64,000 bases of DNA from Trametopsis cervina (Eukaryota > Basidiomycota > Agaricomycetes > Polyporales > Irpicaceae): NCBI GenBank assembly GCA_022385755.1, contig MU278360.1:589692-653691 (forward strand), read 5' to 3'. Within the stretch, counting starts at the first letter, position 1. Each line of letters begins with the position of its first letter. Under the pieces are notes generated by a model that worked only from the letters and a program-made list of their open reading frames with translations, did no database searches and had not been told where the DNA came from. Position numbers and translations under genes: made by a program. Shown piece after piece: positions 1 through 10,704 of the stretch.

Positions 1-507
1 AATGCCGACCTGCAATGGAGCGAGGGACACTTCAGGGGGTTCTTCACGCTAACGTTGAATACATCCCACTCGGTCGCGACGTACTATGCTATGAACAACG
101 TCAGTACGTGGATACCATTTTACTACTGAAATAGATACGATGAGGCTCACACTTATGTGACCAGGTAACCCGAATTTGGACGCGTTCGCCAGCGCAACGT
201 TCGTAGTCAAAGCCGGTGCGTCTTCTTACAGCGTTGTTTATCCTATTTGTGATACTGAGGTCTATGTGACGTAGGTGCCAACAAGCTGAGTCGCCCTGTC
301 GCCGGAGGCAAAGTCTTCGCGGGTGCGCTGAAGGGTCAAGCGTCTGCAAGCGCGAGTCTGAGCAGTGCTAACTCTGCTACTGCCACCGTGAGCTCCGCGA
401 GTGCGAGCATCGTCACAGCCAGTTCTGCTTCCTCTCTTTCCATTCTCACGAGCCAGTTTCCCACTGTGAGCGCCAGTGCAAGCGCGAGCACAGCTCCGTC
501 TGTCTAA
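1..507 (+). CDS. PhoD-like alkaline phosphatase, C-terminal part (5' end outside window)
   Basis: This is the 3' end of a gene entering from the left edge. Three exons can be joined in one frame: 1-103, 165-215 and 274-507, with GT-AG introns between them. The joined protein reads GHFRGFFTLTLN, then YYAMNNVSNPN, then ANKLSRPVAGGKVFAGALK, and ends in a Ser/Ala-rich tail of about 50 residues before TAA at 505-507. The end of the catalytic fold followed by the VAGGKV segment resembles secreted fungal PhoD-type phosphodiesterase/phosphatases, which release phosphate outside the cell. The catalytic metal-binding residues lie outside the window, so the family call rests on the C-terminal segment only. 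The low-complexity Ser/Ala tail could be an O-mannosylated stalk; no hydrophobic GPI signal follows it. Confidence 0.6.
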
Positions 508-967
508 GAGTATGGCACAAAGTCAATTATGGAGGGTTCGCGCATAGCCATCTCGGCAGCGTCGGTTGTTATGGACTTCAAAATGGCGCAGCGTGACTGT
601 TGAATGTGTATTCAAAAAGCGTGTACGATAGATAGACAGATTGGCAGAGACGTATAAATACACACAATGATATCGATGTGACAGAAGTCTACGTTTACTT
701 AGCTGGTGTACCGTAAGTGGGTATATGAGTTGGAACGTGACATGATAAAGTCCGATAAACTGGGGCAGCCCCGTTCTAGCAGGAACTTGTATTACGATTA
801 CAAAGTGTCCAAGTCAGCCGTGCATCTGCCAGTCACACCATATATGACTGACCAACACATGACTGACCAACACCGCGACTGCCATAGTTGATTGACTGAC
901 CGACCAAGCAAAATGCTACAGGCGCGGCTCCATCTGTCACCAGCCATGCATCCTAGTACGTCCGCCT
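508..967. other. intergenic, convergent 3' ends
   Basis: About 460 bases between two converging genes. I see no coding pattern. A short imperfect tandem repeat based on ATGACTGACCAACAC lies at about 845-895. AT-rich stretches at 600-670 could serve as polyadenylation regions. Confidence 0.5.
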
Positions 968-2860
968 TTACACCTGCCGCCCAGTAGCTGCCGTGTACCC
1001 AAGCTGCCTCCACTGCTCGCGGTCCGCAACAGCCGCCTCCGCCCTCGGCGGCGTCCGTCCCAATGCCCCCGCCAGATGCGCCGCGTTACGCGTGTTCCTC
1101 GCGTACGTCCCGCCCTGGCCGGTGTAGAACTGCGCGCTGGGCACTGAACCAAAGCGCCGCACCTCTGAGGTCCCGACGAGCGGGCCGAACGGGTTTGGCA
1201 GGGGCGCGTCAGGGTCGATGCGTGTCGCCTGTGTCGGCGCGGCGGTGGAGGGTCTGTAAGGGAACGGGTCGCTGTGCGCGCGGGTGTGGACTGGGGATGG
1301 AGGGCCGTGGGTCATGCTGGGGTGGAGGTGCATGCTGGGGGCTACGGAGTGGATGGAGTGGGGTGTGGTAGTGTGGGCGCGCAGTGTCGAACCGGTGGTG
1401 ACCATGTTCGGCTGTCCGCTCATCGGTCGATCGTTTGAGGAATACACCCATCGTCGCTCGTAGGAAGACCATACGGGCACCATAGTTGCTACGGTAGGGA
1501 GCAATGTCGATGTTGAGCTTCTGGTGGACGCAGCAGCAGTCGGGAGTGGGAGCAACGGCGGCCATTGTTCCAGATATGAATGGGGCCCGGCATGACTGGG
1601 AGGTTTCGTTATTGTATTGAAGCTCATTTGGGAGTAAGCAGACTGGGGAGTAGTTTGCCGCGAAACGGGGTCAGCGAATGGGTTGAAGAAGACTGGTGGC
1701 TCCGGTAGGGGTCTTGGAGAAGACCGACTGGAGTTGCGAGCCATAGCCTCCGCAGTTTGCAGACTAGCGGGGGTATAATTGGAGCCATTTGGTGTCGGAG
1801 GCGTGACACTCACCGAACGGAAGGGCAGATTGGAAGACGAGGGGCTGCGTGGTGAGTCCTTCGTGCCATACGGCCCTCCCGTGCGAACGGGCGGAGATGC
1901 TTGTCGGTTGGGTATAAAGCCTGCATATGAGCTATAACGAGCAACGCGTCTTGCAGAAGATGTTCTGAAGCTCGTGGGCGTTGTGTAAAAGCTCTCCGTG
2001 GAGTCTTGTCTGATCAAGCGAGTGGTAGAATTTACCGAGGCGACCGATGAGCGTCGACTCATTGGAGGAGTATGAAGCAGAGGGTTAGGGGTAATTTGCG
2101 GGGTAGGGCGGGGGACGCGAATCATTATGAGAAGGTAAGGAATGTATCCTAGCACTTCAGCGGATAATTAAAAGTTAGTTTGATATCTTTTCTGAGGTTA
2201 TGAGGCATCTTACATAGCCCGGTCATGACCCATGAGCCGATCACAAAAGCAAGATCAACTCGTTTACAGATTGCCTTGGTTTCTTCGCTCGTGTCAGTGA
2301 TTGGACCGGTAGGAAGAGTGGATAAGAACTCACTGAAAGTATCGCAGGAGAAGTTGGATCCAAAAAGTGTGAACATCAACGCGCTTCCTATTCTTCGTAT
2401 GAGTGAAACGTTGGAATGGTTGCAGCCAACTGTCTCACCGATGTGAAGTAGTAAAAGGAAAACCACTCGAGTGAGGTCTAACCAAGCCCGAAAGACAACC
2501 ACTGCCCTGGATGGCAGGCATAAGACATGAGAGAAAATTCGGGGCACCTGGACAGCTTGGAACACTTACATGAGATACATCATTATCGCCGTCAGACCAT
2601 TCGCTCCGATGATAGCCAAGACGAGGGCTCCTGTTTTCACATGAACACCAGCGAAAAATAAATTCCGATACAGTACTCACGTTGCGCCCAAATCACGTCC
2701 TTCCACTCGCGAGCGATATAAACGGATAGTACTATGGCCCACAAAAGGCTAGTGATAGATATGAAGACTAGTCTGGAGTTAGTGATGGGTCAAACAGACA
2801 AGGCAACAACCCACCGAAGACAGTCCTTCGCACTTTGAAGAAGGTAGCCCACCAGTCCAT
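968..2860 (-). CDS. four-helix MARVEL-like integral membrane protein with long Ser/Pro-rich cytoplasmic tail
   Basis: Six exons, about 550 residues. The first exon starts at 2860 and reads MDWWATFFKVRRTVF. Four hydrophobic segments follow: VFISITSLLWAIVLSVYIA, ALVLAIIGANGLTAIMMYL, RVVFLLLLHIG-SALMFTLFG, and FVIGSWVMTGL joined to YIPYLLIM. The last exon (about 2145-968) encodes roughly 390 residues rich in Ser, Pro, Thr and Arg, a probable phosphorylated cytoplasmic tail. The topology matches fungal MARVEL-type membrane-organising proteins, but no diagnostic motif proves the family. The last intron needs an acceptor AAG just upstream of CTAGGATAC, because the more obvious TAG would create an in-frame stop. 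The gene at 22077-23181 has the same helix order and an intron at the same place in helix 3, so the two are likely paralogues. Confidence 0.65.
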
Positions 2861-3519
2861 GTCTGTTAAAGTTCGAAAGATAAAATCTCCAGAAAAAAAC
2901 GAAGGATGGGTGGCGAATATAACGAATAAAAAGAAACCTGAGCCCCTCCAGGGAACCGACAGAGGAAGCCCAGCGAATGAACGAACGACGGGACTGACTC
3001 AGTCAGAGCCCGCGAGTGAATGAAGGAGTCTCGCATTGTTGCCCTGTGCCTGTCGTTCCTTATAACGGATGAGCTACTTCAGACAGCTGACATCTGGACA
3101 GTATATCAGTATTCGCTGTCCTCCCACTCAGTGGAAGGGGATTGACAGCGGTGTTTGGTATTCACTCGCCTTGGTAATCATAGTATGTTATGGGCGAATG
3201 ATATCAATGCGACGTCGATCTATCGAGGAACGTGGATCATGCATGTTCAGGAGTAGGTGGTACCGGTATACCCAGGGAACTCACGCTCATGTGAACCTAC
3301 TATTCGTCTCCCTAAAAGGGAACGATTGTTGCGATGTGTGACTTTACGTCACATAGTCCCGCGCCTTTCGCGGAAGATCTGTCACGGTGGGTCACGTGTG
3401 ACGACATGATCGACAGAGGCAACAGCGCGCAGTGCCTCCGCCTTTCACGCAGACTGCCTCCAGTCGAGAGTGTTTGCAAGCCTGGCTGTTCAATTTCATC
3501 CACCCACCTACTCATTCCC
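2861..3519. promoter_or_regulatory. divergent promoter region between membrane-protein gene and proton-channel gene
   Basis: This stretch separates two divergently transcribed starts (2860 on minus, 3520 on plus). Near the proton-channel start, about 3340-3410, there is a cluster of TGACG/ACGTCA-like half sites (TTTACGTCACA) and a CACGTG E-box set in a near palindrome, GTCACGTGTGAC, at about 3391-3402. These could bind bZIP or bHLH regulators. That is inference from the motifs alone. I see no coding sequence. Confidence 0.4.
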
Positions 3520-4322
3520 ATGTCAGAACAACAGCCTCTGCTCCTCCCCAACCAGGATCAAGTCGACGAGGACGTCGAGCGGGCGAATGGCGGTGCACTT
3601 GAAGACCACAAAGGTCATATTGCGCGGGGGAGAGAACGTACGGCGGAGGCTCTGGAGTCCCGGGCGTGGCATTACTTCGTGATACTACTGGCGCGTATCT
3701 TAACCATGTCAATGCAGTCTGTACATTATCCACAACTACCTAACTACTATATCTCCGCTGTGTTCAGGTCGTCACTGATTCAGTCTGCGTGCTCGCAGAC
3801 CTCGGTTATACGGTGCTGTCTGACAGTTGTGAACCACCGGAAGGCCCTGATGCGCCTCTATGGCTCACCGTGCTGTCTCATCTCTCGCTCGGGATTAACA
3901 CATTGTTCTTGGCCGAAATTCCCGTGACGTTATGGGCGATGGGCTTCCGTCACTACAATCCGTTCGGCTCAGTCCCGCACGCAGGCCTGCATCTATTCGA
4001 TTCCGCTATTATTGTGGTCACCTTTATGCTTGAGGTTGTATTGAGAGGGCGTGAACGAGAACTGGCGGGTCTACTTATCATTCTCCGTCTTTGGCGTCTG
4101 GTGAAACTTGTTGGAGGTGAGTATTCAATACTAGCTGCATCGGACACATTTAATCTCGCGCTTACAGGTGTCGCTGTCGGTGCGGCGGAATTCGACGAGG
4201 AAAACGCGGTTCTACTGTCGGAGGCGCGACAGGAACGCGATCAAGCACTAACAGCGTTGAAGGAAGCACAAACAGAGATCCGTACCCTCCGCTCCCGGCT
4301 TGGCTTCACAGACGCCACTTAG
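3520..4322 (+). CDS. voltage-gated proton channel (Hv1-type voltage-sensor protein)
   Basis: Three exons encode about 224 residues. The N-terminus, MSEQQPLLLPNQDQ, is short, acidic and carries a leucine cluster. Segment S1 contains VVTDSVCVLADLGY; the first Asp sits where Hv1 channels carry the proton-selective Asp (D112 in human). S2 is LSLGINTLFLAEIPVTLWAM, S3 is LHLFDSAIIVVTFMLEVVL, and S4 is GLLIILRLWRLVKLVGG with Arg, Arg, Lys at three-residue spacing. The last exon, about 50 residues, is a coiled coil rich in Glu, Ala and Gln, as in dimeric Hv1. There is no pore domain, so this is a stand-alone voltage sensor that would extrude protons across the plasma membrane. The join between exons 1 and 2 is uncertain: the best protein needs a GC-AG intron (3691-3767); GT donors at 3679 or 3695 shorten S1 or remove the key Asp. 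Confidence 0.85.
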
Positions 4323-4669
4323 TGATATCGCTCATGACTGACACTGTGCTCCATGTTGTCAAGGGAGAGGATCTGCTAGGTATTGTTGGACGCTAGCATC
4401 TCCTTCCGGTAGATGATACCCTCTGGTCCGCCGTTTCTTCCTTCGGTTACATCTGATATTAATTGGTCTCAGTACTACATTGGAAATTGGGATACACTAC
4501 CGTATGGATACAAATGTGATAATATGCTACGTGTCCGAAGGGTGTCGAAAGAGTTCATCACAGAACATGACCAACAGTTCACAAATGTGTCCGGGTTGTC
4601 TGTCTAGCAGATTCAACTCCTGGGTACCGTCGGGGTCGTTCAAGTTCATATGGAATAGCGTGTCGCTGT
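4323..4669. other. intergenic, convergent 3' ends
   Basis: 347 bases between the stop of the proton-channel gene and the stop of the minus-strand MARVEL gene. No coding signal recognised; only short chance reading frames. Confidence 0.5.
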
Positions 4670-5980
4670 TCAGTGGGCGAGCACAGCCCGGTCGGCCTTC
4701 ACCCATTCCTTCATGTGAGTCCTCGCAATGGGCAAGTCTATATCCTCGACCTCATGAGGGAAGTGGCCATATGATGCACGATGACAATCTACGAAGCCAC
4801 TGTCGTTCATGAAGCTGTTGCTGCTGAGATGATCCGGAAGCGGCAGCGACGGCTTGGGAGGAGGGGTCGGAGGAACGTTGGTCGCTCCCGACCAGTATGA
4901 CTTGAGTGCTCGAGAGATTCGTTGGGCAGCGCCCGGGATGGAAGAAAAGGGAGGATCAACGCCTCGGCGTGTCTTGACACTCTTTGCCCAAACAGGTCGG
5001 CAACTGTCGAGGCTGACGCTGCTTCCGTTCCCGGAGTGAGAAGCGCGCTCTAGGTCAATGTTGTCGCGTTGCGCGAAGGGGACGTGAGGAGGGGTGAGTG
5101 GAAGGTTATCTTCGTGCGCGCGAAATACTGGGTTCTCATAAGGGCTTGAAGGGTCCTTCGCGGGTATCGCTGGTCCTTCAGAGGGGAAAGCAACGTTGAC
5201 CGCATGGGAGTTGTCGAACCAGGGCACGTTGTATACCGTGGTCCACCACACACCACGATATGTGCCGTAATGGGACACCGACGTGATGAAGAGCGTGAGG
5301 AAGTACATCATGACTGTGTTCCAAACCTGCGGTGAGTAAGGATAAGTAAACATCGCATTGCGAACTCACGAATCGTGGAAGATGCCCAGGAGAGGGCGGT
5401 CAGGGCGGTAGAGGAGGAACAAACGGCGATGAGCGAAGGTGCCGAGCAGTAGTCGGGCGGTCCGTTGATAGAAACATCGACTGCAGCAGCTACACAGGGT
5501 TGGTTAGCATCGTGCGTAGACATCACTAAGGATAGACATACCAAGCTGAAGAATGGACAGTACAGCCGTCCAGCCGCACTCAAACGCGACCTGGGCAGTG
5601 CGTGCGCTAGAAGACACCAACTCGGCGAGAGCGCTACATGAGCCTGTATGAGTATATGACGTGCCGTTACTGGAGTTGACTACTCACACAACCAGGAAGA
5701 AAAATAGTGCACACGCGTTAAAAATTATAAAGATCGGTGCGCCAGATACTGGACACCGAATACAATAATGAGCGCGACGTCGGCCAACATTGAGATGTGT
5801 ACGCACCAGATAAACCAGCGGCAGTCTGAGCGTGGACATTCCACGCTGCAAAGCCAATACCCAAAATGTTCAAATAGACCAGAATGCCTGCGGGGACATG
5901 ATTAGTTCGTGTCATAAGCTACCTTAATGAGGGAACTCACAGAAAAATACAGTGCGTGCGATAAGGAATGAGTTGCGCAT
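4670..5980 (-). CDS. MARVEL-domain membrane protein with Pro-rich tail
   Basis: Starts at 5980 with MRNSFLIARTVFF and runs through about six exons. Helices: ILVYLNILGIGFAAWNVHA; APIFIIFNACALFFFLVVG; VAFECGWTAVLSILQLAA; and, after a Cys-containing loop (PPDYCSAPSLIAVCSSS), VWNTVMMYFLTLFITSVSHYG. The pattern of four helices, with a Cys-bearing loop before the last and a conserved aromatic stretch (GVWWTTVYNV) after it, is that of fungal MARVEL proteins, which organise plasma-membrane or endosomal microdomains. The cytoplasmic tail of about 200 residues contains PPTPPPKPSLPLP, a likely SH3-binding stretch. It is related to the gene at 9469-10704. The exact role is unknown. Confidence 0.7.
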
Positions 5981-6662
5981 CTCGGAAGTAGTGGTGTGAC
6001 GTCAGAGTCGTATGTGGTCGAGAGTTCCGAGGGGTTCGTTGAGGGTAATCCTGAGGGATTGTAACGTCGGGAGGGAGTGTCGTTGAAAAAAGAGCGTCGC
6101 AGACGCAAAGACGTCTAGTCTTGCGAAGTCGAAAGACCGAGAAGAAAGTCGGGCGGGTTAGCTTGAAAGGCTAGCGGATGCGTATAGCGTTTATAGTGAG
6201 GGGCAATTAACGTTCGAGGGAGGCAGGGAAATCCTAGGGTAGTCTAACTGTCCGAAAGTCAGGACAGAGCCAGTCTATAAAGGATAATGCAAGCAGACCA
6301 CCACGGCGGGGCGGACAGACGAGTCTTACCAGGCCACGGCCCTATTCTTATATCAAAGCCGACCATGGTCGTGTTGGCAGACAGTGCAAAATGAAGTACA
6401 ATGGCCGTTAGGATATTGAGCGTGGCCGGCCAAGCGAGAACAATGCGCCGATCCTCAATGTTCCCAAAAAGGCAACTCCCGCACAATGGCGGTTTTGGAT
6501 GGGCGTCTAGCGTCGGCTAACATGTGACAGGCGTTCACAAACAACACCCACTGTGTTCTCGGAAAATGGCTGCGGTTCTGTGCACAGCTTCATGATGTAG
6601 ATAGAAGCAGTTATAATAAGTATATAGAAATTCAAGGTGCTGACTACGGAGTACCTTCTGGT
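5981..6662. other. intergenic; contains a short possible membrane-protein fragment
   Basis: Lies between the starts and stops of two minus-strand genes. A minus-strand frame at 6259-6486 begins MCGSCLFGNIEDRR and contains one hydrophobic stretch, ATLNILTAIVLHFALSANTT. A GTAAGA donor after GPWP could splice it to a short frame ending near 6205. It may be a relic of another four-helix gene or a small membrane protein; evidence is too weak to call a gene. Confidence 0.25.
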
Positions 6663-8829
6663 CTATTCAAACCATGGTAAGTTGTCGATGAACCGGTGTA
6701 TAATCTCCTTCGCCAACGCCCGCTGATTGTTTATGACCTAATTACACAGGGTGTCAGTCGCACTGGCCGAGTAAAGGTATTGCCTCATACTACTCACAAA
6801 GTGGCCCGCATCTTGCACTAAAATATATGTGAAGTTGCCGGCTCCGGGCCCCACCGCCCTCACTGTGGCCACACCGCTTGTAGGCCACGGGACGTCTTGT
6901 CCTTGAATGAAGTCACGTTGGAAGGGCGAATCGATAAGTTTCAACTGGGGCACATCAGCATTTGTTAAGAGACAGTTCAATGGTAGGATTGTGCGAAATT
7001 GAACGTACAGTAGAGAGTACTCCAGGCCATGCACAGCTAGCATCTTGTGCACCTATGTAATCTGATACAGATATGCGCTTTAGTGTCCTACGCAACGTGG
7101 AACAATATACCATGGCGTACGAAGGATTCGAATGCCATCTCTAAGAAGGGGCTCATATAGGCGAGCATGAGGCCGTATACTGACGTATCATACAAAAACA
7201 TTAGCGAAGTGACCTAATCATGAAAAATTGAGCACTCACATATCAGCGTTGCGCATAAATTCATGATAAACTTCTGCATTGAACGATGTATAATTTACGC
7301 CATGTGGGATGCCCAGCCCACGGCGCGTAGAGTCTCTGGCGAAAAATTGATCCACCCACGCAAACTCAGGGTGACACGCTGTGGCATCACCCGGAGGAGG
7401 GATACACTACTTAACCTATCAGGTCCCACTTGAGGTCTGTTTATCTGAGTAACGTACAATTACTCTGATATCTTCCACTAGATGTCCATGCAGATCCCCC
7501 GAGACAAGCTTGGTCGTTTCCAAGAGGGCTGCTTTGCGATTCTCAAGGGTGGGCTTCTGATACGCAAGCTCGACGCTATCGAGAGCAGAAGGGAGAATGG
7601 AGTACATCTCCTTGCACGTCGTCTCGTTGTACAGCTGGTGAAGCTCACAGCGAAAGTACAGAAGCCATCTGTAGTGTGACAGAGGATCCTGGGACCCTAT
7701 CGTTCAATGCTGCGCTATACAGAAATTCCTGAAATGCTCACAGAGAACGGATTGCTCAACGTCAACGCGCTGAGGGGAATCTTCCGCGCCTCAGGCAGGC
7801 CTTCGCCGCGCTCGATGGCCTTGTTCTGCGCATGTATTACGGCAGCGATGTTGGGCACATACACGCCGCCATACGAACCTGCTGCTATAACGAAGGGGTT
7901 ACTAAGAGCATAACCCACATTAGCGTTCGTACCGGAAAGTTACGAAGGTCCTGGGTGACATACTGCGACAAGTGCGGATATAGCCTGTAGAACTTCTGCA
8001 GGAAGTCATACACATCGGCGGCAGCATCCTGGCTGTTGTTCACGTGCGTCCCGTACGAGAAACCGGCATTGACGGGCTGTTGGCCCAAATATAAGAGTGA
8101 CACTCAAATAAGCCATAGCCGTGGGTCACATACATGATCCAAGGCTAGGAGATTGTAGTGCTCCGTCCATCGATGCGGATTTGGGATGGTCCCGTTTGAC
8201 GACATCGTACAAGGCCATTGACCGAATATTCCGGTCATGAGTCCACTCGTGCCGGGTCCTCCACCGATAGCTAATCTGGCATAGGCAAGCACAAATGTCA
8301 GGAATTTTGGATGCACACTGTCGAGATAGATCACTGACATGGTAGGAGCATTCTGTGAGTTCTGCTCAGCTTCGAAAAACCTGGTTTTTAAAGAATGCGT
8401 GGACAATCAGACCTCAGTGCTTTGCGTCGCTCGCAAAAAACGCACTACGCACCAAAAGAATGACCGCTTTGGTGTAACGTCGGTATCCCCGTTCAGGCCA
8501 ATGAAACCGGCATAGGAGACATCGTGACCTGTTGGGCTGACGCAGATACCTCTCGGCTGGGTGACATTGTGGAAGAAATCAAGAGAATCGCTGGTGGTGT
8601 CGTCTCGGGAAGGTGGACTTTCACGTTGCAGTCTCAAGATATACCAAAGCGTAGATACTGAGGCAACAAGGAGTGCTACGCGAAGCAGAGATTGAACCGC
8701 AGTCTCTGTCGTCCTTAAAAATCCTATTGGGGCAGACAAGTTGGTGTGCTTCGGTTTTTCGTCTGAGAACGGGAGGTATATATCTTTTCTTCCACTTCCA
8801 CATGATATATTCGTGTCGGAATGTACCAT
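6663..8829 (-). CDS. serine carboxypeptidase-like protein (peptidase family S10), membrane-anchored, motifs diverged
   Basis: Begins at 8829. The first exon gives a Lys/Asp-rich N-terminus, then one hydrophobic segment LLRVALLVASVSTLWYIL, so the enzyme is probably a type II membrane protein facing the vacuole or outside. Family S10 landmarks follow in order: VSYAGFIGL, WFFEAEQNSQNAPT, IGGGPGTSGLM (usual GGPGCSS), PVNAGFSYGTHVNN (usual PVGxGFSY), NPFVIAAGSYGGVYVP (catalytic Ser in SYGG, but the usual preceding Glu is Gly), LPSALDSVELAYQ, and ILVQDAGHF with the catalytic His. A matching catalytic Asp is not obvious; the region around AVHGLEYSLLY is atypical. It ends INNQRALAKEIIHRFIDNLPWFE with the stop at 6663-6665. 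About nine exons. The fold is clear; whether it still cleaves peptides is doubtful. Confidence 0.8.
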
Positions 8830-9468
8830 CTTACACTACTATCCTGGATTTTCAAAGTTTCGGTAATAGATCTTGAAGATCCTGACTATACGCGTTGATC
8901 CCGCAAGCTCTGTCTATGGGGTGGAGTGGTGTAGGTCACATTTAGCGAAATTAGATTGCATCTCACTGGCTAAATATGGTACGACGTGCCGTGTATATTG
9001 CGCAGCTTCGAGGGCGGCATTGGCACAACACGAAAGTAGTGGTGACGGACACTCGGTCAATTCGAACATACTTAGCCTGCAAGGCACGTGCCACAACTCT
9101 CAATCTTTGTGCAAATACAGTAATTGCAAAACTAGCCGTCATACAACAGCTACAATATGTATGATAAGCTCCGTACAGCAGGGGTTGGGTGAGAAGTACC
9201 AGTGCGCAATGCACATGGTACCCCCAACGGTAACGCTACGTCTACAACACGATAACGTCAATAAGGCTCACGACCTATGGCCGGCAGAAAATAGAGTGGT
9301 GTGCGTTTCTCTAATAAAACACCGCAGAAAGACGAAGGGTTAGGTTGTAAATTCGGCGCACGCGCGGCGTGCCCTAGAGGTGGGCCCCGTCTAAGAAAGG
9401 CGACGGGGAAGGCCACTGGCTACTATATGAAGTAGACCTCTTGCACATCGGACGCAAACAAGGGGCGA
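8830..9468. other. intergenic
   Basis: About 640 bases upstream of the carboxypeptidase-like gene and downstream of the next minus-strand gene. Several short frames exist on both strands, but none shows splice-linked extension or recognisable motifs. It presumably holds the promoter of the gene starting at 8829. Confidence 0.4.
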
Positions 9469-10704
9469 TCATCTACGTGACACCCGGTCATCGATCGTCT
9501 TGAATGCGCTAATCCTCGTCAGATCTAACGGGGGAGGAATCGGACGCTGTTTCGAGCCGCTGCCATTTGAGCCTTTGCGAGGATGAGTCGGTCGTGGGCG
9601 GGCCTCAGGAACGGCCGTCGAGGGAGCAGCAGGCGTTGCTGGTTGACGTGAGGGAAGGGGGCTGTCGACCTCAGGCACAGAGGGACGTGGAGGTAAGCTT
9701 GACTGGAGGACAGCCGGGTATAGGGAAGATGCGGGTTGGTTGGGGACACGGGGAGCGGGTCTAGAGGCCTGGTAGGTAGGTTCAGCCCTTGCACCGCGCT
9801 CGAGCCCGTACTCCAAGTCGCGCCCCAGAGTGGCCTGACGCGCAGGTACTTGAGGACGAGGCACTTGGAGAGCAAAGGGCTTCGCTTGGAATCCTTGACG
9901 CATAGGCGAAGAAGGTGCACTGCCCAGATTGCCACGGGTTGCGAACCAAGGGTAGGTGCGAACGCCAGAGGTCCAGACGTTCGAGGAGTCTCCTTGATGC
10001 AAGACGGCGGAAACGGTCAAGGCAAGAAGGTAAATCAACACTGCATTGAATTATTAGAAGCGTGTCAACGAGCCAGCTGCGAACAAGACGTACAGAGCAT
10101 TGTGCAGATCCAGGTGAACACAATCAAGACTGAGGAAGAGGTGCACGCGTCCTTGGAAGCTTGATCACAGACCATGTTGGACAAACTTGCGGTGATGGCG
10201 GAAGCGCCGGCTAAAGCGAATCAGCATCAGAAAAATACAACACGGTAGGGAATGAGAGCGTGATTACCAAGTTCCATGACCCAAAATACTCCAACCCACA
10301 AACATTCAAACCAAACTCGGTTGACAAGCGCGTTGTCCCGGAAAATATCAATCGCAACACTGGAAATGCTGTGAGTCGACATGTAAACGGCTTCATAGGG
10401 TTACTCACGTCGGGATAACGAACGCTACTCCGGCTGCACCAACGAAGATGAGGTACGGGTCAAGTTGCGCTGAAAGAAGAATAAGCAAGAGTACATGAGC
10501 GTTCAAGAAGTCCGGCGTACCATTGTGTCCAGAGAGGCCAGCAAGGCTAAAGTTCCACACAGCAACGCTGCAAATGATGGCGTTGCAGACGAGGAACGCG
10601 ACTGAACGGGCAGGTCAGTCTTGCGCAGTCAAACTCGTGCACCACAGGCACTTACTGAAGAGGAAGTAGCGGTAGCCAAGGAGAAAGCTTGCGAGAGATG
10701 CCAT
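9469..10704 (-). CDS. MARVEL-domain membrane protein
   Basis: Starts at 10704 with MASLASFLLGYRYFLF and has about seven short exons. Helices: VAFLVCNAIICSVAVWNFSL; YLIFVGAAGVAFVIP; RVWFECLWVGVFWVMELAG; and, after SNMVCDQASKDACTSSS, VLIVFTWICTMLLLIYLLAL ending in SAVLHQG. Two Cys in the loop before helix 4 and an aromatic residue in helix 3 match MARVEL proteins of basidiomycetes. The last exon supplies a Pro/Arg/Ala-rich tail of about 170 residues with PLPSRQPATPAAPS-type repeats, ending at a TGA at 9469. Same architecture as the gene at 4670-5980, probably an old tandem duplicate. Such proteins shape membrane domains; nothing here fixes a specific role. Confidence 0.7.
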
